From Apostichopus japonicus (taxonomy: Eukaryota; Echinodermata; Holothuroidea; Aspidochirotida; Stichopodidae): 64,000 nucleotides of DNA. The stretch lies in the NCBI RefSeq assembly GCF_037975245.1, contig NC_092562.1, forward strand, positions 14,393,521 through 14,457,520. The letters are read 5' to 3'. The notes beneath the pieces were generated by a model, which ran no database searches, was not told the DNA's origin, and saw only the letters and a list, made by a program, of their open reading frames with translations. The position numbers and the translations under genes are program-made. Positions 61,401 through 64,000 of the stretch are shown one piece after another. Position 1 is the first letter of the stretch, and every line of letters begins with the position of its first letter.

Positions 61401-63238
61401 TAGATTCATATTTAACGTCCATGATGATGAATTGTCAATTGTCAACAACTCTGTAACTGGACGACATACATTAATCTTGGAGTGACTCGAACTCGGGACC
61501 TTATGATTGAAAGGCACCGGCGTTAACCACTGAGCTAACACTCCTAGCTGAGCTAACACTTATCTCAAATGGTGTGAAAAAAATTGGCTTAAAAGGTCAA
61601 CAGGTTACCTCAAATGTTCTCAAAATTGGCCTTCATCTCTGTGATTTATACTGTGACTTTGGCTTTGGCAGCAGTGACAGAGCTAGGGGTATTGGTCAAG
61701 GGGGGCGAGAATGGTCTGTGGGGGCGCTTTCGACACTATCTAAGCGGAGCACCACCACAGGTTGGCAAGGAGCGTACAAAAATCTTTTGAGTAAAGATAC
61801 TTCCTAGATCGCCGGAAATGACCCTTTCCTGGCCTTGTTAATTTGCAGATAAACAAAGAATAAATAGGTGTCATTGCAAACAAAATGTGACAAATGTAAA
61901 TAGGTAGATGAGAGCGCAATGAAAAAGTCAATAATCGCGAATAAGTAAAAGGTGGTAAAAAGCTGAAAAGGGCGCCAGCAGTCCATTTGAGTCCGTCAGG
62001 GGGGCATTCGCCCCCCCCCCCCCCCCCCCGCCCCCACCCCCGCTGACTATATGGACGCTCCGCCACTGTTTGGCAGATGGTTGTGAAAATATATCAGAGT
62101 GTATAAACAATGTCATGTACTTCCCATTCATTAGTAATAACAATTGTTAAAGGAATGGTTGGTGGAAGAGCTGATTTGCTAGCTCAGCATTGGCAAAAGA
62201 AAATGTCCTTTTATTAATACATCTATGTGTATATATTTCACAAAGGAAGACAGTTCTTTAAGGATATTGGAACATTTTGGAATAAAAAATGCTATACTGT
62301 AAAATCCTTACCAGTGAATTAAATGGTAGATGCCCACAAAGAGAGTGCTATACATAAGAGCTGGAAATCTCTGATCAATTCTGGTTCTCACTTAATCCTT
62401 GGACAAATTTAAACTTGCTTGTTCTACATTAATTAGATAGTTTTGTGGAATTTTGAGCAATGGTTTATACCATAGTACTTGGGTTTAATAGTGTTTGGGT
62501 CAGGGTTACCATGCAACCAGATTTCCCCAGACATGTCCACTTTTTTTCTATTTTCTGTGAGCGTCTCGGTGTATTTGCAAAATGTTAAAATATACATCAA
62601 ATTTTTAGGTATTTCCTGCAGTTTTGTGATAAATACAGTGGAATGACTGCCTGGATTGCAATTTGGTCATCTAGCTAGGTCCAATTTTGAGCACACAAAG
62701 GCCAATTGTAGATTGCTGTGATACTAACAGAATAACCTATATAGTATCAATTTTAAAATACCGTTGTCAATTTACATTAGCTTTGAGTTGAAGGTAGGAC
62801 GCAAACATCAAATATGCAACATTAGTACAAATTAAAATTTTATTCATGGAAGATGTTTTGTACTAGAGGTAGAATGTTTATTAAATCAACAGAGGGCAAC
62901 TGACAGGGAAGTTGAAACAATTCGCTAAATAGCAAAGAAATTTGTTGGCTAAAAGGGGATCATTTGAACCATACAGTAACTTCTGGATAACAATGAATAT
63001 TTAGGAAATAAAGTTAGAATGTGGACAAATGAGATTTGGGTAATTAATAATTGATTGGACTCTAACCATGCAATTGGACTAAATATTTTTGCTATCTATG
63101 TGATATTACTCTATAAAAAAAATTAAAATAATATTTCTTCATTATATTTAGGATAACACTGACGTCTATGCATGTACATTTAATGGAGACGTGGTTCGTT
63201 CCAGGAATATGGGTTACAGTAATTCTGATAGAACATTG
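49432..63238 (+). CDS. DOMON-domain protein, ferric-chelate reductase 1-like, partial (10 coding exons, open at right edge)
   Basis: The coding exons I read are 49432-49494, 53380-53577, 54128-54217, 55162-55321, 56621-56706, 57666-57731, 58212-58277, 58773-58835, 59844-60038 and 63152-63238. All junctions are GT/AG and keep the frame; all are phase 0 except exon 4/5 (phase 1). The protein starts with a signal peptide, then one full DOMON domain, a linker of 65 residues, and the start of a second DOMON. The patterns CG/CD..RFC..P..CDP, CxAFASW, SSYVAxGFS and DTDVYACT recur in both domains and are typical of FRRS1-like proteins. In that family DOMON binds heme or sugar outside the membrane and is often followed by a cytochrome b561 membrane domain, which would lie beyond 64000. 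A 5' UTR intron is likely, because TTTATTTCAG ends at 49402. The exon model is my own reading; no transcript data are available. Confidence 0.8.
49519..52095 (-). mobile_element. CR1-like LINE, 5'-truncated and decayed, in intron 1 of the DOMON gene
   Basis: On the minus strand the pieces come in order: the end of the endonuclease (VIMGDINFPDINW, near 51950), an RT start (SKASGPDAIHPYLLK, PIFKKGDKSKPCSYRPVSLT), the middle RT (VFLDFQAFDKVPH), the catalytic FADDTK (near 50400), and the CR1 tail (RRLQLLNITTPELRRLRDDL). Stops and frameshifts split them. It is antisense to the host gene. The same 3' end occurs at 3550-4100 and 16036-16231. Confidence 0.8.
53380..56706 (+). CDS. First DOMON domain (exons 2-5)
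   Basis: Four exons together code for about 178 residues and one DOMON fold. Exon 2 carries four Cys and the strand SSYVAFGFS. Exon 3 carries DTDVYACT. Exon 4 carries a Cys and the core YYVIMAWDGG. Exon 5 closes with FYEDERTDF. Exons 2 and 3 have the same lengths, within one codon, and the same phases as exons 9 and 10, so whole domains were duplicated. Intron 3 carries a head-truncated SINE at about 54894-55130. Confidence 0.75.
54894..55130 (+). mobile_element. SINE family A, copy 8, in intron 3 of the DOMON gene
   Basis: Head-truncated at ACACCGGTGCC; the body and ATACATACATAC tail are intact. It ends about 30 bases before the acceptor of exon 4. Confidence 0.8.
57501..58588 (+). repeat. 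546 bp tandem duplication containing linker exons 6 and 7
   Basis: Two adjacent copies (about 57501-58046 and 58047-58588) carry one 66-base exon each with the intron sequence around it. The exons start at 57666 and 58212, exactly 546 bases apart. They encode nearly the same Ser/Thr-rich 22-mer (PPVNTLQSST..SNT..SVTGATQ) and differ at a few bases. Both keep intact splice sites and the frame. The close match of the introns shows a recent event. Confidence 0.9.
59844..63238 (+). CDS. Second DOMON domain, first two exons (9 and 10)
   Basis: Exon 9 (59844-60038, 65 codons) and exon 10 (63152-63238, 29 codons) mirror exons 2 and 3: four Cys, FASWVLS, SSYVAIGFS, then NTDVYACT and VVRSRN. Exon 10 ends TTG|GTAAGT. 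The 3.1 kb intron between them holds a SINE and a hAT MITE. The rest of this domain lies beyond the window. Confidence 0.75.
61312..61544 (-). mobile_element. SINE family A, copy 9, in intron 9 of the DOMON gene
   Basis: Full reverse copy ending in GAGCTAACACTCC; a short extra copy of the head end (TGAGCTAACACT) follows. Confidence 0.85.
61672..62068 (+). mobile_element. hAT-type MITE, 397 bp, in intron 9 of the DOMON gene
   Basis: Same family as the element at 15327 over its full length. The left end is CAGTGACAGAGC, the right end GCTCCGCCACTG. TTTGGCAG flanks both sides (61664-61671 and 62069-62076), a perfect 8 bp duplication. It carries a long C run near the right end. Confidence 0.9.
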
Positions 63239-64000
63239 GTAAGTACTTGACTTCGTGTACAACCTTTAAGAAAATTTTGTTAAGGTAATTAATGCATAAA
63301 GTAGGAATGAAAGTCAGCATGGGTAGTGCATGTGATGAAAGTTTGTACACTTTCAATAGTAATTAAGAAGCTTTTATAATAACTAGGAAGGTCATGGTGG
63401 AATTTCATAAAAAAGAATCTAGCAAGTTTGTGATGCTTCATTCTGAGTACCTACATACAAAATGAGGTTATGAAGGGTTAATTATGCAAATTTGTCTTTG
63501 TCTGCTGCCTTTGTCGTGCAACATAATGTTTTATTGTTGGTATTGATTCTCTTGTTATCCTATTAAAACCTACCATAAAAATGACCAGTAATGATGAGAA
63601 TAGGAACAACATCATTTCTAAAGTTCCAAAATCCCCGAAACTGAACTGCAGTCACTGGTGCTTCACAATCAAAATGTGCCATTAAATAGCGGTTAAAAAG
63701 ACTTAAGTAACATAAGGAGCAGTTTTAACAATCGTGAACAGTTCCAGAGATGGGTGCATGGCTGCAGACGCAACTGTGCTGTCCCCAAAGTGAGATCTTT
63801 TTGAATGGTTGTGCGATGTTGAACGAATGACTGGAATGCAGATTTACCACCAGGGTCCGATCCTTTTATAATATTACACAGACATTCTGGTGCGATGTTG
63901 CGAACATTTTGGTAGGTGCAGTTTATAAACAATGCATTGTGTGATGGGTAGCCAATGGATTGAATTAATCCTATACAAGCTTCAATATTTGGGCATTCCT

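Noticed and set aside
722-61544. tRNA genes at the SINE heads
   Set aside because: The acceptor and T stems do not close properly, the same body follows each head, and copies are dispersed; these are SINEs.

Overview
The window reads as nuclear DNA of a marine invertebrate, most likely an echinoderm. Genes are split by AT-rich introns with GT/AG borders. Much of the DNA between exons is young mobile sequence: tRNA-derived SINEs, CR1-like LINEs, hAT-type MITEs, a DIRS-type element and several palindromic elements. There is no bacterial-style gene packing. The taxon is an inference from the protein families and repeats, not a direct observation.

Left part, 1-22.6 kb, minus strand. A gene for a type II membrane protein with a WSC domain starts at 2899 and runs off the left edge (exons 2689-2899 and 1256-1428). 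Upstream of it lies a large terminal exon (9886-11711) that encodes a sulfotransferase-like domain fused to a DXD glycosyltransferase-like domain. It splices in phase to a membrane-anchor exon at 16653-16878. A second, similar anchor exon sits at 22049-22316. These look like Golgi enzymes or enzyme relatives acting on glycans. The sulfotransferase-like domain lacks the lysine expected in its PAPS loop.

Middle part, 22.6-49.4 kb. I recognise no host gene with confidence. This stretch holds palindromic elements built of 21-22 bp dyad units (23.46-24.85 kb and 25.22-25.97 kb; a relative of the second lies at 12.88-13.29 kb), a 537 bp MITE (30.5 kb), a 19 bp minisatellite (35.1 kb), a roughly 188 bp tandem repeat split by a 2.9 kb terminal-inverted-repeat element (36.57-39.48 kb), and a DIRS-type retroelement (40.8-47.6 kb). 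The DIRS element keeps its inverted ends, internal complementary region and tyrosine recombinase, but I see no reverse transcriptase.

Right part, 49.4-64 kb, plus strand. A secreted or membrane protein gene of the DOMON / ferric-chelate-reductase-1-like type: a signal-peptide exon, one complete DOMON domain (four exons), a Ser/Thr-rich linker with a recent 546 bp tandem duplication of one exon, and the first two exons of a second DOMON domain. It continues past the right edge. Its introns hold an antisense CR1 LINE, two SINEs and a hAT MITE with a perfect 8 bp target duplication.
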